In this document: positions 35,537-45,872 of the stretch, piece after piece
How positions within the stretch are numbered: the stretch's first letter is position 1
Layout: every line of letters starts with the position of its first letter
Source of the DNA: Thermoanaerobacterium sp. CMT5567-10
GTDB taxonomy: Bacteria; Bacillota; Thermoanaerobacteria; Thermoanaerobacterales; Thermoanaerobacteraceae
Reading direction: 5' to 3'
Length of the DNA: 64,000 nucleotides
NCBI RefSeq assembly: GCF_030534315.2
Contig: NZ_CP130558.2
Coordinates: forward strand, 2,718,501-2,782,500
Position numbers and translations under genes: made by a program
The notes under the pieces: model-generated
The model's input: the letters and a program-made list of their open reading frames with translations, nothing else
Databases searched by the model: none
What the model was told of the DNA's origin: nothing

Positions 35537-37337
35537 AGTTGCTTTAGCCATTCTAATACTTATTGCTGACTTCTTACTTGGACCTTTTCTTTGTATTTTA
35601 CCACTTTATGCAAAAGATTATGGCTTTAAGAATGGTTTTAATATGTGGATATCATCTATAGGAAAAGAGCCTTTGTCTGGAATAACACTATTAGAAAAAG
35701 AGGATGTGCGAATTCCGTGGATGTGGTTACAGCCTACTATTTTTGCAGCATTGGTTTCAGTCTTTTATCCTATCTATGGCAGAAAAAAGAGAAGAAACGA
35801 TGTAATGAATTTACCAGAAGCATTTGGGCAAGGACAGCATGGTACTGCAAGATGGAGGACAGAAAAGGAGATTTCACAGACATTTACAGTATGGAATACG
35901 AGAAGTAATTTGGCAAAGGGCGGGTTTGTAGTAGGTTTTGACGGAGAAGAAGCATGGCTGGATTCAGGAGATGGGCATTGCTTAGTTATAGGTTCAACAA
36001 GGAGTGGAAAATCCAGAAGAGTTATACTTCCTACAATCTGGAATTTAGCAAAAGCAGGAGAGAGCATTGTTATATCTGATCCGAAAGGTGAGATCTATAG
36101 CCATTCGTCAGAGTACTTAAAAAGCGAAGGATATAAAGTAATCCTTATAGATCTTAGAGATCCATACAGGGGGAATCAGTGGAATCCACTTTTGCGCGTT
36201 TCATCTGCACTGGACTCCAATGATTATTCTTCAGCAAGTCAAGTAGCATGGGATGTTGCAAATATTATAAGCAATCAACAGCAGTACACAGGAGATCCTA
36301 TATGGCCACAGTCGCAAGAAAGTTTGACTGCTGCTTTGATTTTGGCTGTTGCTTCTTTTGCTCCTTATGAGGCAAGGCATTTAGGAAGTGTGTATGAAAT
36401 GCTGCATCAAATGGGAGCAGGCGGTGGAGAATTATTAGATGAATATTTTCGTTCTCTTCCTAAAGACCATCCTGCATCATCAGCTTATGGTGTTGCAGCA
36501 CTTTCAGAAGACAGATTAAGAAGCTCGATTTTTACAGGAACTGCAGCACAGCTTAGACTTTGGTCAGATCCTGCGGTTATTTGGCTTACATCAAATCAGG
36601 ATCACAATTTAGATGACTTAGGAAAAGAAAAAGTAGCTGTTTTTATCGTTATACCAGATGAGAGAGGCACGAGGAATATATTGGCTACTTTGTATATACA
36701 ACAGACATATCAAGCTTTAGTCGATTTAGCAAATAAAAATGGAGGTCGGCTTTTAAGAAGAGTAAATTTTATACTTGATGAGTTTGGAAATCTTCCTACA
36801 ATACCTGAATTTGATAGAAAAGTTACTGTTGCAGCAGGAAGAGGTATGAGGTTTTTATTGGCTGTTCAGGATATATCTCAGATTAAGGCTAAGTACAGAG
36901 AGCTTTCTCAGACAATCACAGGAAACTGTGCTACATGGTTATACATTCTTACTACAGATTTAGAAACAGCAAGGATAATAAGTGGGAAGACAGGTCAATA
37001 TACGGTTAGGACAGAAAGCTATTCTTCACAGGTTAGAAACACAGATTTTAGTCATGGTACAACAGAAGGCCTTACAGGAAGGCCTCTTTTACTTCCAGAC
37101 GAAGTGTTAAGATGGCCAAAGGATAAATCACTTATCCTTCAAGCCAGATACAATCCTGCCTTTCTTCCACTTCCTGATATTTCTGAATGGCCTGCAAGCA
37201 AAGATTTAGTGCCTTCTATAGAATATAACATTAAAAAGGAGGTGATAACTGTTCCTGTTTGGGTGCCAACTATAGCAGAAAAAGACAAGACAGATAAAGA
37301 CAGAACAGATCAAAATTTATTATCAAAATTAAGATGA
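35526..37337 (+). CDS. virD4: VirD4/TraG type IV coupling protein
   Basis: The 603-aa ATPase that links the relaxosome to the secretion channel. Two N-terminal membrane segments (VALAILILIADFLLGPFLCI and PTIFAALVSVFYPIYG) are followed by FGQGQHGTARWRTEKEI, Walker A IGSTRSGKSRRVILPT (about 152-167), DPKGEIYSHSSEYL, and Walker B NFILDEFGNLPTIPEFDRKV (about 415). GTG 35526 lies 8 nt after AAGGAG; a longer frame starting inside the relaxase gene has no site. It overlaps the relaxase by 11 bp. Confidence 0.93.
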   Translation: MKFKVALAILILIADFLLGPFLCILPLYAKDYGFKNGFNMWISSIGKEPLSGITLLEKEDVRIPWMWLQPTIFAALVSVFYPIYGRKKRRNDVMNLPEAFGQGQHGTARWRTEKEISQTFTVWNTRSNLAKGGFVVGFDGEEAWLDSGDGHCLVIGSTRSGKSRRVILPTIWNLAKAGESIVISDPKGEIYSHSSEYLKSEGYKVILIDLRDPYRGNQWNPLLRVSSALDSNDYSSASQVAWDVANIISNQQQYTGDPIWPQSQESLTAALILAVASFAPYEARHLGSVYEMLHQMGAGGGELLDEYFRSLPKDHPASSAYGVAALSEDRLRSSIFTGTAAQLRLWSDPAVIWLTSNQDHNLDDLGKEKVAVFIVIPDERGTRNILATLYIQQTYQALVDLANKNGGRLLRRVNFILDEFGNLPTIPEFDRKVTVAAGRGMRFLLAVQDISQIKAKYRELSQTITGNCATWLYILTTDLETARIISGKTGQYTVRTESYSSQVRNTDFSHGTTEGLTGRPLLLPDEVLRWPKDKSLILQARYNPAFLPLPDISEWPASKDLVPSIEYNIKKEVITVPVWVPTIAEKDKTDKDRTDQNLLSKLR

Positions 37338-37350
37338 AGGAGGAGAATTT

Positions 37351-37593
37351 ATGCCAACGATTATTTCTGGTGCTTTTAATCTTTTAAATGATGCTTTAAC
37401 ATGGATTCTTTACCTAATTCCTGCAGCATCGGGAGCAGCTATAGGATATCATGCACTTATGAAACAGATGGGTGATGGTGATCCATCAGTCACTGCTGCT
37501 CACAACAGATCTATAAAAAATGTATTGATTGGTGGAGCAATTGGAATGAGTGCTGCATCGCTTGTTAAAGTCTTTTTATCGTATTTTAAATAA
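37351..37593 (+). CDS. VirB2/TrbC-like small membrane protein
   Basis: An 80-aa protein with two membrane helices (LTWILYLIPAASGAAIGYHA and NVLIGGAIGMSAASLVKVFL) separated by a short polar loop, the shape of VirB2/TrbC conjugative pilin-type subunits. ATG behind AAGGAGGAG, 13 nt after virD4. It is followed by a strong hairpin before the next gene, which may raise its level relative to downstream genes. The assignment rests on size, topology and context. Confidence 0.65.
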   Translation: MPTIISGAFNLLNDALTWILYLIPAASGAAIGYHALMKQMGDGDPSVTAAHNRSIKNVLIGGAIGMSAASLVKVFLSYFK

Positions 37594-37596
37594 ATT

Positions 37597-37622
37597 AAAA
37601 GGGCCAGATTTAAGGCCCTTTT
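37597..37622 (+). terminator. Intercistronic hairpin after the VirB2-like gene
   Basis: AAAAGGGCC (37597-37605) pairs with GGCCCTTTT (37614-37622) over 9 bp with an 8-base loop. The ribosome binding site AGGAGGTG of the next gene follows directly, so it is likely an attenuator or mRNA-stability hairpin rather than a full terminator. Confidence 0.6.
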
Positions 37623-37635
37623 AGGAGGTGTTTTT

Positions 37636-38502
37636 TTGTTGACAACAATAGAGAACATGATTATGAATGCAGTGACAACCTTTATTTCAAATACATTCGA
37701 CAGTATTTTAGGGCTTTTCATTTCATTTTTGGGGGATGAAATGGCTGTGGCTATAAAAATTCTCAATACACCTTACATAACTAATGCAATTTATTTTACT
37801 AAGCTTATAGCAGGAACTCTTTTAGGAGTAAAGGTTGCTGCTGAAGCATTTAAGACGTATATTTTATATTCTTCTGGTGATTCATCTGCTCGACCATTTG
37901 AACTTGTTAAAAGAACTGCTTTTGCTGCATTGATGGTTTCAGCAGGTCCTTGGGCAGTCAATACAATTTATGAATGGGGCTCGGAATTTGCAAAGGCTAT
38001 AGCGTCACTTCCATCAACACAAGCTGGCAATCCTGTTATATGGACTCAAAACATACTTTCATTATCTTTATCTTCTACTATAGCCATGATTTTAATAGCT
38101 TTTACAGTGTTAATAGTTTGGATATTGATTTTGATTCAGACAGGGATAAGAGCAGTAGAGATAGCTTTTCTTGCAGTTTCAGCACCAATAATGGCTGTAG
38201 GACTTACAAGACCAGATGAAGGTGTATGGACGGTGTGGTGGAGAGAGCTTATTGTATTATCTCTTTCTCAAGCTGTTCAAACTTTTATGATAAGAGGATT
38301 TCTTTCTACAGAGGTAAATATGCAATTTAATTCGTCTGTTTTGAGCCTTTTAATGCTTATAGGCTGGCTATGGGTAGCATTTAAGACTCCTTCTGTCTTA
38401 AGACAATTTGCATATCATACTGGAATGGGATCTGCAGTAGGTCAAGCTGGACAGTCAGCAGGAAGCATGTATATATTAAGAAAAGCTATATTGAAAGGGT
38501 GA
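37636..38502 (+). CDS. VirB6/TrbL-like channel membrane protein
   Basis: A 288-aa polytopic protein with five to six membrane segments. It has an N-terminal amphipathic region (TTIENMIMNAVTTFISNTFD) and central segments FAALMVSAGPWAVNTIYEW, IAMILIAFTVLIVWILILIQ and GIRAVEIAFLAVSAPIMAVG. Charged segment GLTRPDEGVWTVWWRELIVL is typical of VirB6-like proteins of Gram-positive transfer systems. TTG 37636 follows AGGAGGTG. It probably forms part of the inner-membrane channel with the VirB3- and VirB4-like proteins. Confidence 0.78.
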   Translation: MLTTIENMIMNAVTTFISNTFDSILGLFISFLGDEMAVAIKILNTPYITNAIYFTKLIAGTLLGVKVAAEAFKTYILYSSGDSSARPFELVKRTAFAALMVSAGPWAVNTIYEWGSEFAKAIASLPSTQAGNPVIWTQNILSLSLSSTIAMILIAFTVLIVWILILIQTGIRAVEIAFLAVSAPIMAVGLTRPDEGVWTVWWRELIVLSLSQAVQTFMIRGFLSTEVNMQFNSSVLSLLMLIGWLWVAFKTPSVLRQFAYHTGMGSAVGQAGQSAGSMYILRKAILKG

Positions 38503-38508
38503 TCTAAT

Positions 38509-38802
38509 TTGTATCAAGTGCCTAAGAATATTTCGGGAAAATTTGAATTGATACCTGGTTTTGGATGGAATGAGCTTTTTTTCGTCCTTTCAGGTTTTTT
38601 GGTAGGTATTTTTGTCTATCTAATTTTATCTATTTTTACTCAATCTTTAATAAGATATTTGGTTGTGTTTATATTTACTGGACTTGCGTACTTTTTAGTT
38701 ATTCCAGGACCAGATGGAAGCAGTGTGTTAAGTTTAATAAAAAGCTACATTAAATGGAGTAAGAAACAAAGAAGATATCTTAATGTAATTGGGAGGGAGT
38801 AG
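38509..38802 (+). CDS. PrgI-family (VirB3-like) protein
   Basis: A 97-aa protein with YQVPKNISGKFELIPGFGWNEL at the N-terminus, the typical PrgI opening, and two membrane segments (LFFVLSGFLVGIFVYLIL, YLVVFIFTGLAYFLVIPGP). PrgI/VirB3 proteins sit beside VirB4 in Gram-positive type IV systems. TTG start after AAAGGGTG. It is immediately followed by the VirB4-like genes. Confidence 0.82.
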   Translation: MYQVPKNISGKFELIPGFGWNELFFVLSGFLVGIFVYLILSIFTQSLIRYLVVFIFTGLAYFLVIPGPDGSSVLSLIKSYIKWSKKQRRYLNVIGRE

Positions 38803-39456
38803 ATGTTGATAGGTTTATTGAAAAGGGAGAAGATTTTAAAAAATGGCAAAGAGAAGAAAGATGAGATAAGGAAAAAGGCTGTACAAGATTGGTTTCCTGT
38901 CAAAGACATTGGAGATGATACGATTTTATTGAAGGATGGGCGATATGTTTGTGCTTTAAGAGTTTGGCCATTAAATATAGGATTAAAAAGCGAGAGTGAG
39001 AAAAAGAAAATTATTCAGTCTATGTATGAAACTTTAAATGGGTTAAAGGATACTATGCAGATATTTTCCATAGGGCGACCTGTCGATCTTGATTCATATA
39101 TTGGTTTTCTTCAGTCGAAATCGAAAGAAGAAGTAAACATGACAAAGAGAAAATTGCTTCAAGAGTATTTGAAATACGTCGCTTCTATTGTTACAAGTGG
39201 TGAGGCAATAGAAAGGCGATTTTTTATTATGATTTCAGGCAAGGAAAAAGAGGAACTTAAGGTTAAGATTTATGAACTTGCTTCTAATCTTGAGAAGTCC
39301 GGACTTAAATCGGATATAACTACTGATCAGGAGTTAATAGACGTGCTTTTTAGTTTTACGCATCCGGCACAGGCAGCTTTTGAGAAAGCACCGGCATTTA
39401 ACGGACCATATTTGCCGCCTGTCTTTGAAAGTTATATTAAAAAAGAGGAGGAGTGA
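38803..39456 (+). CDS. VirB4 N-terminal-domain-like protein (stand-alone)
   Basis: A 217-aa soluble protein resembling the N-terminal, non-ATPase part of VirB4: WFPVKDIGDDTILLKDGRYV, CALRVWPLNIGLKSESEKKK and IFSIGRPVDLDSYIGFLQSK. No P-loop is present. It overlaps the following gene, which carries the ATPase domain. VirB4 therefore seems to be split into two proteins, or this is a specific accessory subunit. ATG after GGGAGGGAG. Confidence 0.75.
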   Translation: MLIGLLKREKILKNGKEKKDEIRKKAVQDWFPVKDIGDDTILLKDGRYVCALRVWPLNIGLKSESEKKKIIQSMYETLNGLKDTMQIFSIGRPVDLDSYIGFLQSKSKEEVNMTKRKLLQEYLKYVASIVTSGEAIERRFFIMISGKEKEELKVKIYELASNLEKSGLKSDITTDQELIDVLFSFTHPAQAAFEKAPAFNGPYLPPVFESYIKKEEE

Positions 39457-39461
39457 GAATT

Positions 39462-41243
39462 GTGAAGAGAAAAACAGATGTACTTACGGGTTTGATTGAC
39501 ATGATATCACCTCAAGCACTTGAGTTTAGTGGAAAGCAAGTTGTTTTTAATGATCAGTTTGCGAGGATAATGGTTATTGCAGGTTATCCTCCTAAAGTAA
39601 ATGCTGCATGGCTTTCTAAGATTGCAGCAATGCCTGGTGTTATTTGTTCTATTCACGTTGAGCCTACTGATCCGACAAATCTCATTTTAAGTTTAAATAA
39701 GGCTATAGGCGAGTATGCAGGCAGACTTGAAATGGGTGGCAATGCCCTTACAATGCAACGAACTGAGCAATCTTTGAAAGATGCTGAGGAGCTTATGAGA
39801 AAAATAGACCAGGAACAACAGCAAGTTTTTTACGTTACAGTTGTTTTGATGGTTCTTGCCAGTGACCAGCAAAGCCTTGATAGGAAAGTACGGCAAGTCG
39901 AATCAACTTTAGCAGCTTCTGGAATGAGAGGGAGAATTCTTGTTTTTAGGCAGGAGGAAGGTCTTAAGGCTGTAGGACCTTGGTGTGTGTTGCACGATGA
40001 TGTAAGGGATGCAGGAGGAAGAAATATGCCTGCGGAAACTGTTGCAGCTTCTTTTCCTTTTACTGCGTCAGGCATAAATGATGGAAGCGGTGTTGTATTG
40101 GGTAAGGATAGAGATGGAGGACTTGTCTTAACTGATATCTGGAAGCGGGGTGGTGATAGAACTAATTCTAACTGGACTATCTTAGCAAAGCCTGGAGCAG
40201 GAAAGAGCTTTACTGCTAAAATGCTTCTTTTAAGGGAATACATGAAAGGCAGCAGAGTGATTATTATAGATCCAGAGAGGGAATACAAAGATATGTGCAA
40301 AAAGCTTAATGGTGTGTGGATCAATTGTACAGGCGGTGAAGGTAGAATAAATCCTTTGCAAGTAAGGTTAAGACCTACTGAGGAAGGAGAGACAGATGAA
40401 TCTAATTCTTTTCAAAGTCCTTTAGCATTGCATATTCAAACTTTGAGGACTTTCTTTAGCTTATATCTTAGAGATTTGACGGATGTTGAAAAGGCAGCAT
40501 TGGAAGACGCTTTAGTAGAAGTGTATAAAAAGGTGGGTATAATATGGGATACGAATCCTGAGGACATTTCAAATGATACGTGGCCAAATGTTAGAGAGCT
40601 TTATGAGTATTGCGTTAAAGCATCTGAAAGCAATCCTGATGCATATGGAAGACTTTCAGTACTTCTTAAAAGAGCTGCTGAAGGAGCGGATTCATACCTT
40701 TGGGCTGGACCAAGCACAGTTGAAGCTGATTCTGATTTTATTGTGTTTGATGTGCATGAACTACAAAATGCAGAGGATCAGGTTAAAAGAGCACAGTACT
40801 TTAACGTCCTTTCTTTTGCATGGAATATCATTGAAAGGGATAGAAAAGAGAGGACCATCTTAGTTGTAGATGAGGCATGGATGCTTGTAGATCCTCAGAC
40901 GCCTCAAGCAATAGCATTTTTAAGGGATACTTCAAAAAGGATAAGAAAATACAATGGGAGTCTTGTTGTGATAAGCCAAAATATTATTGATTTTCTTGCA
41001 CCAGAGGTTCAAAGATATGGTCAAGCACTTTTGGATAATCCTACTTTTAAGCTTCTTCTTGCACAAGGTGAAAAGGATCTTGAAGCTATATCAGGGCTTA
41101 TGAATTTATCTGAAGCCGAGCATGATCTTTTAGCAAATGCAAAAAGAGGCGAAGGACTTTTTGTGGCAGGTACTCAGAAGATTCATATTAAGATTGAGGC
41201 GGCACCTTATGAGCTTCAGTATCTTACTGGGGGAGGTAATTGA
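39462..41243 (+). CDS. virB4: VirB4-family conjugation ATPase
   Basis: A 593-aa ATPase energising the secretion channel. It has a short CagE/TrbE-like N-terminal region (about 20-200), Walker A ILAKPGAGKSFTAKMLLL (about 240), RVIIIDPEREYKDMCKKLNG, Walker B RTILVVDEAWMLVD (about 466) and a C-terminal ISGLMNLSEAEHDLL segment. GTG 39462 lies about 9 nt after GAGGAG; an upstream GTG at 39453 abuts the site. It overlaps the stand-alone N-terminal-like gene. Confidence 0.93.
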   Translation: MKRKTDVLTGLIDMISPQALEFSGKQVVFNDQFARIMVIAGYPPKVNAAWLSKIAAMPGVICSIHVEPTDPTNLILSLNKAIGEYAGRLEMGGNALTMQRTEQSLKDAEELMRKIDQEQQQVFYVTVVLMVLASDQQSLDRKVRQVESTLAASGMRGRILVFRQEEGLKAVGPWCVLHDDVRDAGGRNMPAETVAASFPFTASGINDGSGVVLGKDRDGGLVLTDIWKRGGDRTNSNWTILAKPGAGKSFTAKMLLLREYMKGSRVIIIDPEREYKDMCKKLNGVWINCTGGEGRINPLQVRLRPTEEGETDESNSFQSPLALHIQTLRTFFSLYLRDLTDVEKAALEDALVEVYKKVGIIWDTNPEDISNDTWPNVRELYEYCVKASESNPDAYGRLSVLLKRAAEGADSYLWAGPSTVEADSDFIVFDVHELQNAEDQVKRAQYFNVLSFAWNIIERDRKERTILVVDEAWMLVDPQTPQAIAFLRDTSKRIRKYNGSLVVISQNIIDFLAPEVQRYGQALLDNPTFKLLLAQGEKDLEAISGLMNLSEAEHDLLANAKRGEGLFVAGTQKIHIKIEAAPYELQYLTGGGN

Positions 41244-42178
41244 TGCAAGTTTTAGGGAAGGTGTTAATAGCTTTTTTGCCTGATGATTTGGGAAGTGCTT
41301 TAAAGTTTGCACTTCTTTTTATTTTTATTCCAATTGTATTTCTTATGTTGGTTTTTGCAGGACCTATTACTGCTTATGAGAAGATACCTCTTGTAAGCTA
41401 TGAGCAAGTTCAGATGTATATAAGTACGGCAGAAAAGGTAAGTGAAAACACAAAGAATCATTATAGTGAAGGCGTAGAAGTTGATTGGAAAGAGCTTGTT
41501 GCCATAGATGCTGTAAGATTTAAGCAGGATTTTGGCAAGGCAAACCTTCATGAAATTGAAGAACTGGCAAAGATGTTTATAGAGATTACAGGATATGTAG
41601 AAGTTAAAGAAGGGGATGATGTTGCAAGATATCCTATTTACCGTCTTAGAAGTGTTGATGAAGTTATGAATATGCTGAATTTTACTAAAGAACAAAAAGA
41701 TAAGGTTAAGGAATTTTTAAGTATTGATTTTTCTGTGTTTTTGGATTCGCCTGCTACTGATATTTCTAGTGGGTGGACGCCTGTTGAAAATGAACTTAAG
41801 TGGCCATTGTCTGGTGGGTACACAATAACTTCAGGTTTTGGTACGCGGATTGACCCTGTTTATGGTGGGGAAAGGTATCATTCTGGTATTGACATTGCTG
41901 TACCGTTGGGTACGCCAGTTAAAGCTGCAGCAGATGGCGAAGTTGTATATGCAGGATGGAATGACGGCTATGGATTAGTTGTTTTTATATGGCACAACAA
42001 CAATTTGGAGACGAGATATGCACATTTATCTAAAATAGCAGTGAATAAAGGTCAAATTGTAAGAGCCGGTGATGTTATTGGTTATGTTGGCTCTACAGGG
42101 AAAAGCACAGGTCCTCACCTTCACTTTGAAGTGAGAAACGGAGGAAAGGCTGTAAATCCGTTAGACTTTTTCAAATGA
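41243..42178 (+). CDS. Membrane-anchored M23 peptidoglycan hydrolase of the transfer system
   Basis: A 311-aa protein with one N-terminal membrane segment (ALKFALLFIFIPIVFLMLVF), a linker domain (about 60-180) and a C-terminal LytM/M23 domain (about 195-311). Zn ligands are visible in RYHSGIDIAVPLGTPV (H-x3-D) and GPHLHFEVRNGG (HxH). In Gram-positive conjugation such VirB1-like hydrolases open the wall for the channel. The ATG overlaps the virB4 stop, with GGGGGAGG upstream. Confidence 0.88.
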   Translation: MQVLGKVLIAFLPDDLGSALKFALLFIFIPIVFLMLVFAGPITAYEKIPLVSYEQVQMYISTAEKVSENTKNHYSEGVEVDWKELVAIDAVRFKQDFGKANLHEIEELAKMFIEITGYVEVKEGDDVARYPIYRLRSVDEVMNMLNFTKEQKDKVKEFLSIDFSVFLDSPATDISSGWTPVENELKWPLSGGYTITSGFGTRIDPVYGGERYHSGIDIAVPLGTPVKAAADGEVVYAGWNDGYGLVVFIWHNNNLETRYAHLSKIAVNKGQIVRAGDVIGYVGSTGKSTGPHLHFEVRNGGKAVNPLDFFK

Positions 42179-42200
42179 TTTTTATATTGGAGGCTAAGAG

Positions 42201-42533
42201 ATGGAAAAGCTTTATTCTATTTTAGATCCTTATGACAATTGGTGGAATGATGAAGGAGAAGAGAAAAATTTAGAAGCAAGAAATGCTTTAAAGGAGTTTT
42301 ACATGGAGTTGAAGAAATTAAAGCCTTCTGAGAAGTATGAAAGAAGAGATATACTTCATATGTCATACATTTTTCACCTTATTAAAATAAAGAAGGCTCT
42401 TGACGAAAGAAAATACATGAGAGCGTGTAATGAGCTGATTTCTTTGATGCACTATGAACCTTTCATGCAGGGAAGAATTTACTACAACGTCCTTAAATTA
42501 TTAGAAGACGAGGTGATACAAAATTCTACTTAA
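42201..42533 (+). CDS. Element protein of unknown function
   Basis: A 110-aa soluble helical protein (SILDPYDNWWNDEGEEKNLE, then MSYIFHLIKIKKALDERKYM) with no family I recognise. ATG follows GGAGG by 8 nt. It lies between the M23 hydrolase and another unknown gene and is probably in the same operon; its 3' end overlaps the AUU-started next gene by 11 bp. Confidence 0.6.
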   Translation: MEKLYSILDPYDNWWNDEGEEKNLEARNALKEFYMELKKLKPSEKYERRDILHMSYIFHLIKIKKALDERKYMRACNELISLMHYEPFMQGRIYYNVLKLLEDEVIQNST

Positions 42534-43203
42534 AAATCTTTTTAGAAAGAAGAAAAGAAGTTTTTTAGAGAGATTAGATCCGGCTCATGAGTTTAAGTAT
42601 GCTCTTGAATTTGTTCAAGAAGTTTGCGAAGAAGAAAAAACAAAAGAAGACAGGATTTTAATATTAGATTATATGCTTGATGCTATTCGAGAGGATTTGA
42701 AGTATGACGTACTAACAAATATTTTTTATAAGGAAAAATGGTTTGACAAAGATTTAAGAATTCTGCTTCCTTTTCCTTACTATTATTACAATGAAGAAGG
42801 AATTAGATTTTCAATATATGAAACAGATGCTGAAAGAAGAGCAATTGATTTATCAAATGAATGTGTTTTGGTTTTTCCATGGCATAGAGAGAAGATGAGA
42901 GAAAGTATTAAAAATATAGGGGAAAATGAATTTGTATACCAAAAAAACAATCATAAGGCCTATTATTTTTCATCTGTAAATATCTGTTTTGTATATAACG
43001 GGATGCATTCTATAGCTGCAGGTGTTGGATTTAAAAAAGGACGTATTAAAGCCACCGAATATGACGTTAGTAAACTTTACGACCATGTATATACAGATGG
43101 AGTATGGTGGTATAACAGACATAGTAACCAAAGATTAGAGGATTTGCTTGATTTTCGTATTGGAATTATTTACGAGACATCAAAGATGAAATATCAAATT
43201 TAA
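42523..43203 (+). CDS. Element protein of unknown function with apparent ATT start
   Basis: A 226-codon frame. The first ATG (42673) would cut off a coherent, charged N-terminus (KNLFRKKKRSFLERLDPAHE, then FKYALEFVQEVCEEEKTKED). Upstream the frame is open back to 42518, with no ATG, GTG or TTG. ATT at 42523 lies 7 nt after AGGTG (42511-42515) and is the best candidate start. The C-terminal half has LLPFPYYYYNEEGIRFSIYE and VYTDGVWWYNRHSNQRLEDL. No family was recognised. It lies at the end of the transfer operon, right before the first copy of the repeat at 43211. Confidence 0.55.
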   Translation: MLLKNLFRKKKRSFLERLDPAHEFKYALEFVQEVCEEEKTKEDRILILDYMLDAIREDLKYDVLTNIFYKEKWFDKDLRILLPFPYYYYNEEGIRFSIYETDAERRAIDLSNECVLVFPWHREKMRESIKNIGENEFVYQKNNHKAYYFSSVNICFVYNGMHSIAAGVGFKKGRIKATEYDVSKLYDHVYTDGVWWYNRHSNQRLEDLLDFRIGIIYETSKMKYQI

Positions 43204-43210
43204 TATGGTA

Positions 43211-43353
43211 CGGATTTTTTATTTTTGCTTTGCTCAAAACAAAAATCTGAATTTACAACGCACCTCTGTATATATTTGCAGAAGTGCGTTTATTTTTATG
43301 GAGGTGATAATTTATTTCTATCAAATCATTGTTACTAAACAAAAGTCGGAGAG
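43211..43353 (+). repeat. Direct repeat, copy A (5' flank of xylanase cargo)
   Basis: About 145 bp closely matching copy B (46925-47066). It contains a hairpin (GCACCTCTG 43260-43268 with CAGAAGTGC 43279-43287), the ribosome binding site TATGGAGGTG and a frameshifted version of the first ~15 codons of the CpaE-like gene (TCATTGTTACTAAACAAA and GTCGGAGA are shared). Copy C (48650-48736) has only the first ~85 bp. Confidence 0.75.
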
Positions 43354-43619
43354 GATAAGTTTTTAGCCTATCTATAAGTGATTGAAATCATTAAAAAATA
43401 AGGATGCTGAATATTTTGTGATTTATTCAAAAGAAATAATAAAATAAGGTAGATGGTGGTTTAGATGTCTATGGGGAAATTAGAAAGTATGTGAAACTAA
43501 CGAATTTGAGATATAAGGTTGTAAGAAGCTTTAATAAAGAAATTGAAGTAATAAGTTATTTTATTTTTTCTTAAATTTGATGCAATTTAACAAAAGACTT
43601 GAGAGAAGTCTCCTATAGG

Positions 43620-43856
43620 ATGGAGAGTGGGTCACCTTTTGAAGTTATAAAAATTATAGGAGAAGCAGAAATATTAGTGCTTATTGAAGATACGCTTTAT
43701 TCGGTATGGGAAAAAACAAAAGATTATGCTGGAATTGACAAAAAGTTTTTCGATGAATATTACAAAAATAAAAAAAGCTATTGCGTATTGATTAGGAAAT
43801 GTATAAAATATGATATTCCTAATTGGCCTCTAGCCTGTAGGCTTGTTTTCTCTTAA
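43620..43856 (+). CDS. Possible small or truncated protein
   Basis: A 78-aa frame (from ATG 43620; the frame is open from 43599) with ESGSPFEVIKIIGEAEILVL and KKFFDEYYKNKKSYCVLIRK. There is no convincing ribosome binding site, and it lies in a decayed AT-rich area between the direct repeat and the xylanase gene. It could be the tail of a broken gene. No family was recognised. The stretch before it (43,354-43,619) contains no supportable gene. Confidence 0.3.
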   Translation: MESGSPFEVIKIIGEAEILVLIEDTLYSVWEKTKDYAGIDKKFFDEYYKNKKSYCVLIRKCIKYDIPNWPLACRLVFS

Positions 43857-45391
<1,535 letters not shown>

Positions 45392-45872
45392 TAAAACATT
45401 TAATGATTTTCGCTTAAGAATGTTTGTTAATTTAAGGTAAAGTAGACTTTTTTACATCCGATAACCTTGTATATCTTTAAATTTTAAAAATGCTGCTTAT
45501 TCACATACTACTTAAATATTAGTCTTTTAAAGAATAAAAAGTAAGAGTGACAACTTATTAATGTAAATAGGTTTTAAGATTGTTTAATGTTGTATAATTC
45601 AAAAATTTAGTTTCAAATAGTAATTAATACAATTTAACGGAAAAATACTGCATTTCAGAGAGTACATTTTAATTATGTAAGCTCAGAATTTTATTGATGG
45701 ATTTACAGCGTTCATTATATTTATTCTTATTTTTGGTTATATTTAGGATATTTGATATAATATGCATTTTGGTAAGAGCGTAAGAAAACAGTGATGATTT
45801 AACAGAAGAAAAATCTTTAAAAGTAATAATTTTGGGATTTTGAATAAGCTGGAAGAGAAGAGGAGGATATCG
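45392..45872. other. Gene-poor stretch between xylanase and lipoprotein genes
   Basis: AT-rich DNA without a supportable gene. I see no clear terminator for the xylanase and no consensus promoter for the downstream gene. Confidence 0.4.
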
